Below are positions 15,999-25,706 of a stretch of DNA of 48,500 bases, one piece after another. Below the pieces are notes generated by a model, which did no database searches, was not told the origin of the DNA, and saw nothing but the letters and a program-made list of their open reading frames with translations. Both the position numbers and the translations under genes were made by a program. How positions within the stretch are numbered: the stretch's first letter is position 1; the number at the start of each line of letters is the position of its first letter. The DNA is from Anaerolineae bacterium (GTDB lineage: Bacteria; Chloroflexota; Anaerolineae; Aggregatilineales; J027): assembly GCA_019913005.1 (NCBI GenBank), contig JAIOHL010000333.1, positions 164,885 through 213,384 on the forward strand. Reading direction: 5' to 3'.

Positions 15999-18313
15999 CG
16001 AAACGACGTGAAATTACCCAATGGCTGCCGCTGGCGATTCTGGCAATCGCAACGGTGCTGCTGTTTTATCCCCTCATTTTTGGGCGGGCCTTGTTTTGGG
16101 GACTGCCCTCGCTGCAATTTTATCCTTGGCGACAGTTCGCTTTTGATGAAATCCGCGAGGGGCGGATACCGTTTTGGAATCCCTATGTTGGCGGCGGCGC
16201 CCCCCTGATCGCCAATTATCAAAGCGCCATTTTTTATCCCCCCAACTGGCTGCACTTTTTCCTCAGCGATTCTTACGCGATGGGCCTGATTGCCATTCTG
16301 CACGTGTTTTGGGCGGGCTTGGGCATGTGGTTATTTACGGGTCGCTTGGGGTTTTCCCCATTGGGTCGGGGAATCAGTGTACTCTCATTCGCGCTCGGCA
16401 ATTACTATATCGGGCGATTTGGTTCTTTCCCCTCTACCGACGCGGCAGCATGGATTCCTTGGATGTTTTGGATTACTCTGCGTATCCTAGAACAGCGGCG
16501 TCTGCGTGATATTGGCTTGATGGGGCTGATTACCGGAATGCAGTTGTTGGCGGGTCATGCCCAAACCACATGGTATGGCCTTGTCGCGTTGGGCCTATTT
16601 GCCTTGTGGTACACCCGCTGGCCTGTGCGTCCCGTTGCTAAAAAAGTGCGTTTCTTGGCCCTCGTTTTTTGCGGCACCGCACTGTTGTTGGGTCTAGGGG
16701 TCGCCGCTATTCAACTTGTATTGACCCAAGAATTCCTGCGTGAATCGCAGCGGTCAGGCGGGGTAGATTATGAGGTTCTTACCAATCTTTCATATGCCCC
16801 AGCACGCATTTTCACGATGTTTACACCCCATTTTTTTGGCACACCTGCCGACGGGTCGTATCTGACCAAAGGGCGGGGGGTCTATTTTGAGGATACCGCC
16901 TATATTGGCTTTTTGCCATTGATGGCGGCTATTGCTGCGATGATCGGGTGGCTTCAACGTCGCAAATTACTCAAACATCATCCCGTGTTTCGTTCCGTGC
17001 CCTTTTGGTCGGTGCTGAGTCTTGCCGGATTTATCTTGGCAACCGGACGCTTTGGGCCATTTTATCGTTTCCTCTATGACAACGTGCCGACCTTTGATAA
17101 TTTCCGTGAACCGGTGCGCTGGTTAATCTGGCCCGCCTTTGGACTTTCAATTCTGGCAGGCATCGGTGCGCATGGGTGGGGACGCAGTCCACGAGTCATT
17201 TTCTGGACACGGCTTTCGGCGGCGGCGGGTGCTGGCATTGTGGTGGTGTCATTGTTATCACTGGCCTTTTTGCAAGCGCCTGACAGTGATGCTTTGCAAG
17301 TGCTGTCCCGTGCCATGATTGTGTTGGGTATCGCCATTTTCGGCAGTGCTATCTTGACGCTAACACAGCCTCCCACTGGCATCAACAGCAGTTCATTTGC
17401 CCGTTGGCAGATCGCTGTTTTGATTTTTATCGCCGCTGATTTGATCTGGTCGGTCATTGGCCTCAATCCCACCGTTTCACGTGATTTTTACCAGCGTGAT
17501 TTCAGTGTTTCCAAACCCGTCGGGCGCTTGTATTGGTTTGAGAATTATGAGGAGGAGGTCAAATTTGATGATTACTTCGACCTCGACGACTACCGCGTGG
17601 CTAAAAGACGCTGGCTCTCAGCCCGTACCTCGTTGCTACCCAACCTCAATATGCTGGACGACATCCACCTATTCAACAATTTCGACCCGCTTCAACCCGC
17701 TGCCCATGTGCGTTATGTTGAGTTGATCGAAGATGCTGGCTCCAATGCGGGCAATTTGTTGTGGGCTGCCGGGGTGGGACAAACCTATGGCGAAATTCAG
17801 CCGGAGGGTTGGCAGGGCGAAGGGACGGAATTTGTCGCACAAATCGAACCCAGCACCGCATGGATGGTTCCAAATGTCATAGCCACCAGCAATCAAGATG
17901 AGGCTGTTCAACAACTGCTGAATCCCGCTTGGTTGCCTGAACAGACCGTGATTATCGAGGCCGCCGATTTTGAACCGATCACCAATGCTCCCTTCACCGA
18001 AGCCGAAGTTGAGGTGCTTTCCGAGCGTCCCAATGAACGCCGCTATCGTGTAACCAGTGATGGAATCGGCTATTTGGTACTTGCCAGTACATGGTATCCC
18101 GGTTGGGAAGTCGAGGTAGACGGGGAGGAAGCAACCCTCTATCAAGCCAACTTGACTTTCCAAGCCGTTGAAATTCCGGCGGGTGGGGCGGATGTGACAT
18201 TGCGTTATCGGCCTAATGGATTTGGAGCAGGTGTCATCGTCACGTTTGCGGCTGTGGTGCTTTGCCTAGTGCTGATTGCCATCGGGTTATTCCGAATGCC
18301 TGCCGAAAATTGA
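15995..18313 (+). CDS. YfhO-family polytopic membrane protein
   Basis: A 772-residue protein starting with TTG inside a TTGA overlap with the previous stop. It has about twelve to thirteen membrane segments, a soluble extracytoplasmic domain (about residues 500-730) and a final membrane anchor. The first loop carries the YfhO signature IPFWNPYVGGGAPLIAN. The C-terminal part has STWYPGWEVEVDGEEA, a beta-rich module typical of this family. YfhO proteins in Firmicutes take part in sugar decoration of cell-wall polymers. This one shares overall layout with the gene at 12197, and the two probably act in one pathway with the paralogous GT-C pair. Confidence 0.75.
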   Translation: MTKRREITQWLPLAILAIATVLLFYPLIFGRALFWGLPSLQFYPWRQFAFDEIREGRIPFWNPYVGGGAPLIANYQSAIFYPPNWLHFFLSDSYAMGLIAILHVFWAGLGMWLFTGRLGFSPLGRGISVLSFALGNYYIGRFGSFPSTDAAAWIPWMFWITLRILEQRRLRDIGLMGLITGMQLLAGHAQTTWYGLVALGLFALWYTRWPVRPVAKKVRFLALVFCGTALLLGLGVAAIQLVLTQEFLRESQRSGGVDYEVLTNLSYAPARIFTMFTPHFFGTPADGSYLTKGRGVYFEDTAYIGFLPLMAAIAAMIGWLQRRKLLKHHPVFRSVPFWSVLSLAGFILATGRFGPFYRFLYDNVPTFDNFREPVRWLIWPAFGLSILAGIGAHGWGRSPRVIFWTRLSAAAGAGIVVVSLLSLAFLQAPDSDALQVLSRAMIVLGIAIFGSAILTLTQPPTGINSSSFARWQIAVLIFIAADLIWSVIGLNPTVSRDFYQRDFSVSKPVGRLYWFENYEEEVKFDDYFDLDDYRVAKRRWLSARTSLLPNLNMLDDIHLFNNFDPLQPAAHVRYVELIEDAGSNAGNLLWAAGVGQTYGEIQPEGWQGEGTEFVAQIEPSTAWMVPNVIATSNQDEAVQQLLNPAWLPEQTVIIEAADFEPITNAPFTEAEVEVLSERPNERRYRVTSDGIGYLVLASTWYPGWEVEVDGEEATLYQANLTFQAVEIPAGGADVTLRYRPNGFGAGVIVTFAAVVLCLVLIAIGLFRMPAEN

Positions 18314-18382
18314 GGGTGGGAAGTGCGAATTTGAGAATGGCCTATAATGGGTAATATCCACTTCAGTAAAATGGGATGATTG

Positions 18383-19810
18383 ATGGAAAGTACCACTCGT
18401 CCAAGCACCCTGCAACTCAAAATTTCAGAGCGCCGTACTCTACTCAAAATCGGTGATGCCATAGCCATTTTGCTGTCGGTGGTCGGGGCATTGGCGATTT
18501 GGTCAGAAGTTGACCAGACCCGCCTTGAGTTTAATGCTGATTTTTTGCTGAACAACAGTTGGTGGTTTCCGGTATTGTGGGTGCTCTACCAAACCCTTGC
18601 CAGCGCGAGCGATTTTTATAACCTGCGGATTTCGGCAAACTTCTGGAATGGCTTTCGGCGGTTGCTGCTCATCGAATTACAACTGCTGATGGTCTATCTC
18701 GTCATCTTCTTCTTTTCGCCGCGTGAAACCCTACCGCGTTTGTTTATCCTGTATTACAGCGTCCTCTCCTTTGCCCTCATCTTACTATGGCGGGCCATCT
18801 GGTGGTCATTTTTTGCGCGGCGATTTGGCCTACAGCGACGTGCCCTCATTGTCGGGGCAGGATGGGCGGCCCGTACCATCATCAAAGTTCTGCGCGAAGA
18901 AGCCACTGATGAATATGAGGTAGTCGGCTTGGTCGCAGCTTTCGATCCCGACGACACCCTAAGCGAAAATTTTCCGATCTACGGTGTGGATGGTGAACCC
19001 CTGCCCAACATCGTCCAGCGGTTGGGAGTCTCTGAAATTGTGTTGGCTTATGGCAGCCAACTCCCCGGCACGATTTTTCAAGGCGTGCTGGATTGTTATG
19101 AACAGGGCGTGACGATTATCCCGATGGCCCTGCTGTATGAGCAAATTACCGGGCGCGTGCCGATTGAGCATGTCGGCATGGATGATTGGGCGGTGGTGCT
19201 GCCACTGGAATCCGAATCCATCTTTAACCCCTTCATCCCAATTAAACGGTTGCTGGATGTTGGCCTTTCACTGATTGGTCTTGTGGGTTTTGGCTTAATG
19301 CTACCCTTCATCGCCCTTGCTATTCGGCTCGAATCGCCCGGCAGCATTTTTTATACTCAAGAACGGGTGGGCAAGGGGGGGCAGCTATTCAGAATAATCA
19401 AGCTGCGTTCCATGCGCTCCGATGCTGAACGAGCAGGCCCGCAATGGGCCGATAAGAACGATGCCCGTGTCACCCGCATGGGCAAAATGATGCGTAAAAC
19501 CCGCATGGATGAACTGCCCCAATTTATCAATATCCTCAAAGGAGATATGAGTCTGGTCGGCCCACGCCCCGAACGGCCCTTTTTTGTGGAGCAGTTATCG
19601 GAGGAAATCCCGTTCTATCGCACCCGCCATCTGGTACGACCCGGCGCGACGGGCTGGGCACAGGTACGCTATCCTTATGGCAGCAGTGTTGAAGATGCCC
19701 TAATTAAGCTGCAATACGATCTTTATTACATTCGCCATCAATCGTTGGCGCTCGATTTACAAATTATGATTCGCACTATTGGCAAAATGCTTTCATTTGC
19801 AGGGACATAA
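18383..19810 (+). CDS. Polyprenyl-phosphate sugar-1-phosphate transferase (WbaP/WcaJ type)
   Basis: A 475-residue membrane enzyme that starts polysaccharide repeat-unit synthesis by moving a sugar phosphate from a nucleotide sugar onto undecaprenyl phosphate. Four membrane segments occupy about residues 20-145, and a Rossmann-like CoA_binding_3 domain with IVGAGWAART is at about 150-265. The bacterial sugar transferase domain (about 285-475) begins with the IKRLLDVGLSLIG hairpin and contains the hallmark strings IKLRSMR, TRMDELPQFINIL and SLVGPRPERP. I start it at the ATG at 18383, six bases after GGGA; the codon before it is TTG. Whether the sugar is glucose, galactose or another cannot be told. 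Confidence 0.88.
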   Translation: MESTTRPSTLQLKISERRTLLKIGDAIAILLSVVGALAIWSEVDQTRLEFNADFLLNNSWWFPVLWVLYQTLASASDFYNLRISANFWNGFRRLLLIELQLLMVYLVIFFFSPRETLPRLFILYYSVLSFALILLWRAIWWSFFARRFGLQRRALIVGAGWAARTIIKVLREEATDEYEVVGLVAAFDPDDTLSENFPIYGVDGEPLPNIVQRLGVSEIVLAYGSQLPGTIFQGVLDCYEQGVTIIPMALLYEQITGRVPIEHVGMDDWAVVLPLESESIFNPFIPIKRLLDVGLSLIGLVGFGLMLPFIALAIRLESPGSIFYTQERVGKGGQLFRIIKLRSMRSDAERAGPQWADKNDARVTRMGKMMRKTRMDELPQFINILKGDMSLVGPRPERPFFVEQLSEEIPFYRTRHLVRPGATGWAQVRYPYGSSVEDALIKLQYDLYYIRHQSLALDLQIMIRTIGKMLSFAGT

Positions 19811-19814
19811 CACG

Positions 19815-22349
19815 ATGCCCACCCTTAGTCGTTCCGAGCGATTTCAACGCCTCGGTGTCATTATCCTTGTTTTATATGTCAGCCTCATTGGAGGCACGTA
19901 TTATTCGGATTTCTATTTTTTCCTAAACATCATCTTCGAAATTGTGGTGACAGGGGTGCTGGCATGGTGGTTGATTGCATCCCTGCGAAAGGGTCACCAG
20001 TGGCCCAACACACCCCTTGATATGCCGCTTGCAGTTGGAGCAGGGTGGTTGATTGTTACATCGCTGCTCTCGCGGGATATACGGGTCAGCATGGAAGGGT
20101 TGTGGCGCTTTCTGGTGCATTTCATGACCTTCTATGCGTTGGTTGACCTCATGCGACGTGGACGCCAACGCTGGGTGATGGAGGCATTGGCCCTGACAGG
20201 CGGGGTGATTGTGCTGGTCAGCGCCCTTGAAATGATTTCATGGTATGTCGGGCTTGGCTTCGGTGGATTCACGCAGGGGTGGATTACCATTGATGGCGCG
20301 GGCCTCGTTCCCCCATATATCCATCGGCTGACACTGGCGCTCAATAACAGTACCGTTTTGGGTAATTGGGTCGCGCTCGTTTTACCCGTAACCTTTTGCT
20401 GGGGACTCACCGCTGCACAACGAGATAACCGTATCGGCCTAATGGCACTCTCAGCGGGTTTGCTCGGTGTTGAGATTTTGGCGCTGTCACGTGGCGGCTG
20501 GTTGGCGACATTGGCAGTCGGCGGTACATTAGGGGCTTTCTGGCTCTATCGCTGGTCGGCCCGTTCAACCAAATACCCACCCAAGTTAGTGATGCCAGTG
20601 GCGATTGGCGGTTTTCTAGTGGGCCTGATTTTACTACTGGTAGCTGCCAGTTTGGTGCGCGGCACAAATGTCATTGACCAAGACAAAGGCCGTCTCGATA
20701 TGTGGAACAGCGCTATTGAGATGACGGTTGATCGCCCGCTGACGGGTTTTGGTGTGCGAGAGTTTGGGGCCGTCTCACGAGAATACCGCGACCCCTCGAT
20801 TGATGACAATCAACTGGCAACCGCCCATAATGTGTTATTGAATGTCAGTTCAGAGACAGGCATCCCCGGCCTGCTGATTTTGCTGTGGCTTACGGCGGCC
20901 TATCTACAAGCATGGCGTAAAGAATGGCAGTCGGCTGACCCGGCCCGCCGCATCCGACTTGAGGGGATTCTCGCCGCGATGATCGGCATGGTGGTCAACA
21001 ACATGGTGGATGCGTTTATATTAACCACCTCCGTCCTACCCATCTTGATTCTGGCAGCCTATACCTTTGCCGGAAAATACACCCCCGACAACCCCGCTCC
21101 CATTCAGGCACCCACTTCGACAACCCGTTATTTGCGGCCTGTTGCGTTAGGAGTGGTAATTTTATATGCCGTATGGTTTGTGCCGATCAATATGGCAAAC
21201 GCCGAATTCTTTCGCAGCAGTATCGCCATTCAAAAAGATGATCTGGAGGCTGCCCTCGAACGTGCCGAAAATGCCCGTGACCTTGATCCGTCGTTAGGTC
21301 TCTATGATTTCCAAGTGGCCTATGTGTTGGGTCTGCTGGCGGAAGATCAGCCAGAGCAGTATCTGGATCAGGCTATCCAAGCGTATGAAGAGGCTCTCGC
21401 CGATTACCCGACCTTCGATATTGCCCAAGCCAATCTCGCCGCGTTGTACTGGCAAAAGGGCAACTTGCCAAAAGCTGCCGACCATCTCCAACTCGCCGTA
21501 GACAATAATTCCTACAAAGCCGAATATCACCTGCTGTTGGGGCAAGTTATTGAAGAAGGTGCCCTTGCCGCAGGACAAAACCCACTTGATACCGCCGCTG
21601 CGACTTCGTATCGGGAAGCCCTGCGGTTGGATACCCAGATCACCCAATCCGCCTTTTGGGAGCAGGGTCAACAATATACGGCCCGCAGTTCAGCCCTAAG
21701 TGTGTTTTATCGTCAGACCACTACCACCAATCAATTTCTGATAGCGGCCTATCGAGGATTCCAGCGTCCCTCTATGGCGGGCAGCCAAGCGGAAAACTCG
21801 ACTGATCCCAAAGAACTCAATGCGATGGGGGAATATGCACTGAGTCAGCAAGCATATGAAGAAGCCATTCAGTGGTTTAGCCGAGCGATTGAATTCGATG
21901 GCATACTCGCCAGAGCCTATGTGGGTCGAGCCGAGGCCAATTATCGCTTAGGCAATCTCGATGAAGCCGAAGCGGATGCCCAAAAAGCCTTATTTGTTTC
22001 ACCAGCCGACGCCGCCCGTGCCCATTACATCTTGGCATTGATAAAACTTGACCGCGAGGATGTACCCGCCGATGACGAGCTATTTAATCAGCAGTTAGCC
22101 GACAGCGTGCAGGTGCGAGGGCAGGTCGAGTATTTTGCCCAAGTGACGTTTTTGCGACCCGGCGCATTTGATTATTTGCCGCAACTGCCCGTGACTGGCC
22201 GCAATACGGATTATTATGCGGGGTGGTTCTTATTGGCCGAACGTTATGCCGCCGACGATGACCCCGATACTGATCCGAACGATGTGTATGAAGCTATTTT
22301 GGAACAAGACCCTTATATCCAAGCGGCTCGTGACAGGCTGAACCCATAA
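19815..22349 (+). CDS. O-antigen ligase/polymerase-like membrane protein with TPR tail
   Basis: About 844 residues. The first 440 hold ten to twelve membrane segments and a large periplasmic-type loop with the Wzy/O-antigen-ligase pattern: LSRGGW, DKGRLDMWNSAIEM, PLTGFGVREFG and ATAHNVLLNVSSETGIPG. Residues from about 460 onward are soluble with TPR units, for instance ALERAENARDLDPSLGLYDF and YEEAIQWFSRAIEFDG. The frame extends upstream into the preceding gene through a TTG at 19779, but the ATG at 19815, four bases past the preceding stop, is the natural start. It probably polymerises or ligates the polysaccharide begun by the preceding transferase. Confidence 0.8.
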   Translation: MPTLSRSERFQRLGVIILVLYVSLIGGTYYSDFYFFLNIIFEIVVTGVLAWWLIASLRKGHQWPNTPLDMPLAVGAGWLIVTSLLSRDIRVSMEGLWRFLVHFMTFYALVDLMRRGRQRWVMEALALTGGVIVLVSALEMISWYVGLGFGGFTQGWITIDGAGLVPPYIHRLTLALNNSTVLGNWVALVLPVTFCWGLTAAQRDNRIGLMALSAGLLGVEILALSRGGWLATLAVGGTLGAFWLYRWSARSTKYPPKLVMPVAIGGFLVGLILLLVAASLVRGTNVIDQDKGRLDMWNSAIEMTVDRPLTGFGVREFGAVSREYRDPSIDDNQLATAHNVLLNVSSETGIPGLLILLWLTAAYLQAWRKEWQSADPARRIRLEGILAAMIGMVVNNMVDAFILTTSVLPILILAAYTFAGKYTPDNPAPIQAPTSTTRYLRPVALGVVILYAVWFVPINMANAEFFRSSIAIQKDDLEAALERAENARDLDPSLGLYDFQVAYVLGLLAEDQPEQYLDQAIQAYEEALADYPTFDIAQANLAALYWQKGNLPKAADHLQLAVDNNSYKAEYHLLLGQVIEEGALAAGQNPLDTAAATSYREALRLDTQITQSAFWEQGQQYTARSSALSVFYRQTTTTNQFLIAAYRGFQRPSMAGSQAENSTDPKELNAMGEYALSQQAYEEAIQWFSRAIEFDGILARAYVGRAEANYRLGNLDEAEADAQKALFVSPADAARAHYILALIKLDREDVPADDELFNQQLADSVQVRGQVEYFAQVTFLRPGAFDYLPQLPVTGRNTDYYAGWFLLAERYAADDDPDTDPNDVYEAILEQDPYIQAARDRLNP

Positions 22350-22355
22350 ATAAAT

Positions 22356-22383
22356 AGGGCAGGTGAATGATCGCCCGCCCTTT
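22356..22383. terminator. Hairpin terminator between convergent genes
   Basis: AGGGCAGG (22356-22363) pairs with CCCGCCCT (22374-22381) with one mismatch. It is followed by only a short TTT on the plus strand, but on the minus strand it reads into a T-rich stretch. It lies between two convergent genes and can serve both. Confidence 0.6.
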
Positions 22384-22388
22384 AGTAC

Positions 22389-23048
22389 CTAGCTGGTTGG
22401 TTGTACAACCTTAAGTGCTTGCTGCGCTTCTTTAATGCGATCTTTGAAGCGGCGGCGTACATCCCCATGAAACCGCGTATCCTTCGAAAGTTTCTCTAGG
22501 GCGGTAATGGCGGCTTCGGGATTAATCTTGGTTAGATAGCGGGCATAATATTCGAGGCCGCTGACTTCGGGATCAATCCAACTCAGCAGGGTTTCAAAGG
22601 CTTTGTCATTACCCGTCCCAATTTCAACGATCAATGCAGCCGCTTTGGGGCGTCGCGTTCCGTCTTCGCCTGCCCATTCGATAATCTGATCCAACACTTC
22701 TGGCCCAAATTTTCCGACAGCATACGTACAGGCGCTTCGCATGGCAGGGCTAGTTGAGTCTGCGTACAGTTCTAAAATCTTGGGGAAGGTCTCATACACC
22801 TGATATTGCCCTAACAACCGGACAGCATTGGCAGGGGCAATCCCTTTGCCGGGAGAATCATTATCAAACAAGCTATCGTCCGCCAAAAGTTCATTTAAGA
22901 ACGGCACAACGGTCTCTTGGGCATCCTTCAGATGTTCGAAAGCCATCTCCGCCGAAATACGATCCGTAAAAACAAGCCATGCCGCCTTGTAAAGCGGGTG
23001 GTTATTATCCGCCAGCGCCTCACGCCAGCGAGTGGAAGTTTCAGTCAT
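22389..23048 (-). CDS. HEAT-repeat protein, unknown function
   Basis: A 219-residue soluble, alpha-helical protein. Short helix pairs such as PAMRSACTYAVGKFGPEVL and RPKAAALIVEIGTGND have the spacing of HEAT/PBS-lyase repeats, covering about residues 20-200. No catalytic motif is seen. HEAT repeats usually bind proteins. It stands alone on the minus strand, divergent from the membrane protein at 23187. Confidence 0.65.
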   Translation of the reverse strand: MTETSTRWREALADNNHPLYKAAWLVFTDRISAEMAFEHLKDAQETVVPFLNELLADDSLFDNDSPGKGIAPANAVRLLGQYQVYETFPKILELYADSTSPAMRSACTYAVGKFGPEVLDQIIEWAGEDGTRRPKAAALIVEIGTGNDKAFETLLSWIDPEVSGLEYYARYLTKINPEAAITALEKLSKDTRFHGDVRRRFKDRIKEAQQALKVVQPTS

Positions 23049-23186
23049 TGTTTAAATCTCCAGTATTTAATCTTGGGGAGCAGTGACCCGCAATCATATC
23101 ATTGTCCGCAATGCTTCGTAAATGGCCTTTTCCGGTTAATTCGAGTAGCATAGGAAAGAGTTTTTAGACCAAAGGAGTGTCTGCCT

Positions 23187-24677
23187 GTGCCATTTCGTCC
23201 CCTAACCATCGAACGACTTGCCGTGTGGATTCTGTTCATTCTCTTGTTTGCAATGGCGGTGCGTGTCCCGCTTGATACCGATACATGGTGGCATCTCCGC
23301 AGCGGCAAGGCGATTTTGGACGAGGGCAAAATCCCGACCCGCGACGAATTTTCCCATACCCTGCGCGGTGAGGATTGGATTGACCAGAGTTGGCTGGCCC
23401 AAATTGCCCTCTATGGTTCGTATAAGCTGACCGGGGGTGATGGCGACCCCGGCGACACTGGCACGATTGGCTTGGCGCTATTCACCGCGATTTTGGCGAC
23501 AGCAGGCATGGCGCTGATTTATCGCATGTGTGCGGGCAATGTGTACAGCAAAATGTTTGTTTTGGTGATTGGGGCCGCTACCGCCGCGATTTTTTGGACA
23601 CCCCGCCCCCAGATGTTCTCATTTTTGTTGAGTACCGTCGTGCTGTATTTGCTCTATCTCTATAAATACAAGCAGATAGATCGGCTGTGGCTCATTCCGG
23701 TCATGATGATTCTGTGGGCCAATCTACACGCGGGGTTTGCTATCGGCTTCATTTATTTATTCGGCTTTTTGGGGGGCGAGGTCGTTGGGAATATTTTAGA
23801 CAAAAAGGATGAACACGCCGTCAACTGGAAACGCCTGCAAAAAGTTGGCCTCATCACGCTGGTGAGCATTTTCGCGCTTAGTCTCAATCCCTATGGCCCA
23901 CAAATGATTTTGTACCCTTTCCGCACGGCTGGCATCCAAACCTTAAATCTGTTCATCCAAGAATGGCGCTCCCCTGATTTCAAAATGGTGCAAACATGGC
24001 CCTTTTTGATTTTGTTGGCGGCAGTGATTGTGTTTGGCAGCCGCACCCGTCACCGTTTGGCATGGAGTGACCTCGCCCTAACCGCTGGCACGGCATTATT
24101 GGCATTGTGGGCCTCGCGCAACATCGCTGTTTTCGCGGTGATTGCCACGCCTGTTCTCTCACGCCAAGTGGATGCGTGGCTAACCGAGCGTAAGTGGCAA
24201 TTAACACCTTCCCGCCAACCCACCGCCAGCCAAGTGCGCCTCAATTGGATTTTGTTGATTGTGGTGCTGTTTGCCGCCATCGCTAAAATTGGCTCGACCC
24301 TGACGACGGAACAGGTCAAAGAGAATCAGGAAGAATTTTTACCTGTCGAAGCCGCTGAATATTTACGTGAAAACAATCCAGCGGGGCCGATGTTTAACGA
24401 ATATAACTGGGGGGGCTATTTCATTTTTGCCGTGCCAGACATCCCCGTTTTTGTGGATGGGCGCACCGATTTATACGACGACTCATTCCTCAAGGATTAT
24501 TTCCGCGCCACGCTTGGCACCAAAGAATGGCGCAAACCACTGGACAAATATGATATTCGCTTGGTGGTGGTGGATAAAACCAGCGCCCTTGCTACTCTCC
24601 TGCGTGAAAAACCGGATGAGTGGGGACTTGTTCACGAAGATGACTTAGCGGCTATCTTTGAGCGTGTCGTGGAATGA
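23187..24677 (+). CDS. Polytopic membrane protein, GT-C-like, unknown substrate
   Basis: A 496-residue protein starting at GTG, with AAAGGAG nine bases upstream. About ten membrane segments fill residues 8-375, with a soluble C-terminal domain after that. The first loop (LDTDTWWHLRSGKAILDEG, then DEFSHT and DQSWLAQIALYG) and the C-terminal NEYNWGGYFIFAVPDIPVF recur in uncharacterised GT-C-like proteins of Chloroflexota and other phyla as I recall them. The acidic DTD in the first loop could be the catalytic/metal site. Its stop overlaps the start of the next gene (ATGA). Confidence 0.6.
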   Translation: MPFRPLTIERLAVWILFILLFAMAVRVPLDTDTWWHLRSGKAILDEGKIPTRDEFSHTLRGEDWIDQSWLAQIALYGSYKLTGGDGDPGDTGTIGLALFTAILATAGMALIYRMCAGNVYSKMFVLVIGAATAAIFWTPRPQMFSFLLSTVVLYLLYLYKYKQIDRLWLIPVMMILWANLHAGFAIGFIYLFGFLGGEVVGNILDKKDEHAVNWKRLQKVGLITLVSIFALSLNPYGPQMILYPFRTAGIQTLNLFIQEWRSPDFKMVQTWPFLILLAAVIVFGSRTRHRLAWSDLALTAGTALLALWASRNIAVFAVIATPVLSRQVDAWLTERKWQLTPSRQPTASQVRLNWILLIVVLFAAIAKIGSTLTTEQVKENQEEFLPVEAAEYLRENNPAGPMFNEYNWGGYFIFAVPDIPVFVDGRTDLYDDSFLKDYFRATLGTKEWRKPLDKYDIRLVVVDKTSALATLLREKPDEWGLVHEDDLAAIFERVVE

Positions 24678-25195
24678 GCGAGAACCCATATTCAATTGAC
24701 CTAGTCTTTATCGCCACCGAAGCCGCCAATCGTGCCGACGATTACGACGCCTTTTGCTATTTTGTCGAACTGGATGAGTGTACCGACGCCGAATTGGACG
24801 CCCTTGTCGAAAAAATCGCCGCCTCGATCATCACCACGATTGATTGTAAGCAGTGCGCCAACTGCTGCCGTTCGCTAGATGTCTATTTAACCGAATCCGA
24901 TGCCGAGCGCCTTGCCGCTGGTTCATTTATCTCGCTTGAGCAGTTATTAAACGATACGGTTGACTGTGACCGTGCCGCCGAAAATGGGGAATGGGGTGTT
25001 TTTCGACACAAGCCTTGTCAATTTTTAAAGGGTACATTATGCAGCGTCTATGAGCATCGGCCCGAAAGCTGCCGTATGTATCCTGTTTTTACACCGGATT
25101 TTCGCTGGATGATTGAGGAAATTTTGGGTGGGGTGGGGTTATGCCCGATTATTTACCACACGATTGAGCAATTGCAGCAGGAATTGGGCTGGTAA
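24674..25195 (+). CDS. YkgJ-family cysteine-cluster protein
   Basis: A 173-residue cytoplasmic protein with the CxxCC and later Cys pattern of the YkgJ/Fe-S oxidoreductase-like family: CKQCANCCRS near residues 58-67, then CQFLKGTLCSVYEHRPESCRMYP. By family knowledge these cysteines probably hold a zinc ion or an Fe-S cluster; no precise reaction is established. The ATG overlaps the preceding stop, suggesting co-translation with the membrane protein. Confidence 0.8.
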   Translation: MSENPYSIDLVFIATEAANRADDYDAFCYFVELDECTDAELDALVEKIAASIITTIDCKQCANCCRSLDVYLTESDAERLAAGSFISLEQLLNDTVDCDRAAENGEWGVFRHKPCQFLKGTLCSVYEHRPESCRMYPVFTPDFRWMIEEILGGVGLCPIIYHTIEQLQQELGW

Positions 25196-25202
25196 AATAC
25201 CC

Positions 25203-25697
25203 CTAATTGCCGGATTCCTCCGCACAATCTATCGGTGTCACTTTTAGTACCTTCATAAAATCTGCTACCGGGACACGCAAATTCATGCCCCGCTGTCCAG
25301 CACTCATATAAATATGAGTCAGTTGGGTGGCGCGTTGGTCAATGTAGACGGGCCAATTTTTGTGGGTCAAGGCTAACGACGAAATGCCACCAACTTTTAA
25401 TCCGGTCAATTTTTCGGCTTCATCATGGGCCGCCATACGCACTTTTTTATAGCCCGTTGCGCATGCCAATTTTTTCAGATCGAGGGATTGAGGAGCACTT
25501 AGCAACACCAACAGTGGTTTTTTGCTGCCCACATCTTCCGGTATGACGACCAATGTTTTATAAACCTCAGCGGCGGAAGCACCAATGAGATCGGCCACTT
25601 CGCTGGCACTGTGACGGCTATCATCATACTCGAACACCTCATAGGGAATTTTTTGCTGTTCGAGGAAACGCATGGAATTCAGTTTTTTGGACGACAT
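25203..25697 (-). CDS. YbaK/EbsC-type aminoacyl-tRNA deacylase
   Basis: A 164-residue single-domain protein of the YbaK/ProX superfamily, which hydrolyses mischarged tRNA such as Cys-tRNA(Pro) in the cytoplasm. Visible hallmarks are the ASAAEVYKTLVV strand with the conserved lysine, VLLSAPQSLDLKKLA, GGISSLALTHKNWPVYID and the late SAGQRGMNLRV segment. Length fits free-standing YbaK/EbsC. It follows the gene at 25707-26021 by nine bases and is probably co-transcribed with it. Substrate specificity cannot be settled by eye. Confidence 0.85.
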   Translation of the reverse strand: MSSKKLNSMRFLEQQKIPYEVFEYDDSRHSASEVADLIGASAAEVYKTLVVIPEDVGSKKPLLVLLSAPQSLDLKKLACATGYKKVRMAAHDEAEKLTGLKVGGISSLALTHKNWPVYIDQRATQLTHIYMSAGQRGMNLRVPVADFMKVLKVTPIDCAEESGN

Positions 25698-25706
25698 GCG
25701 GCACGC

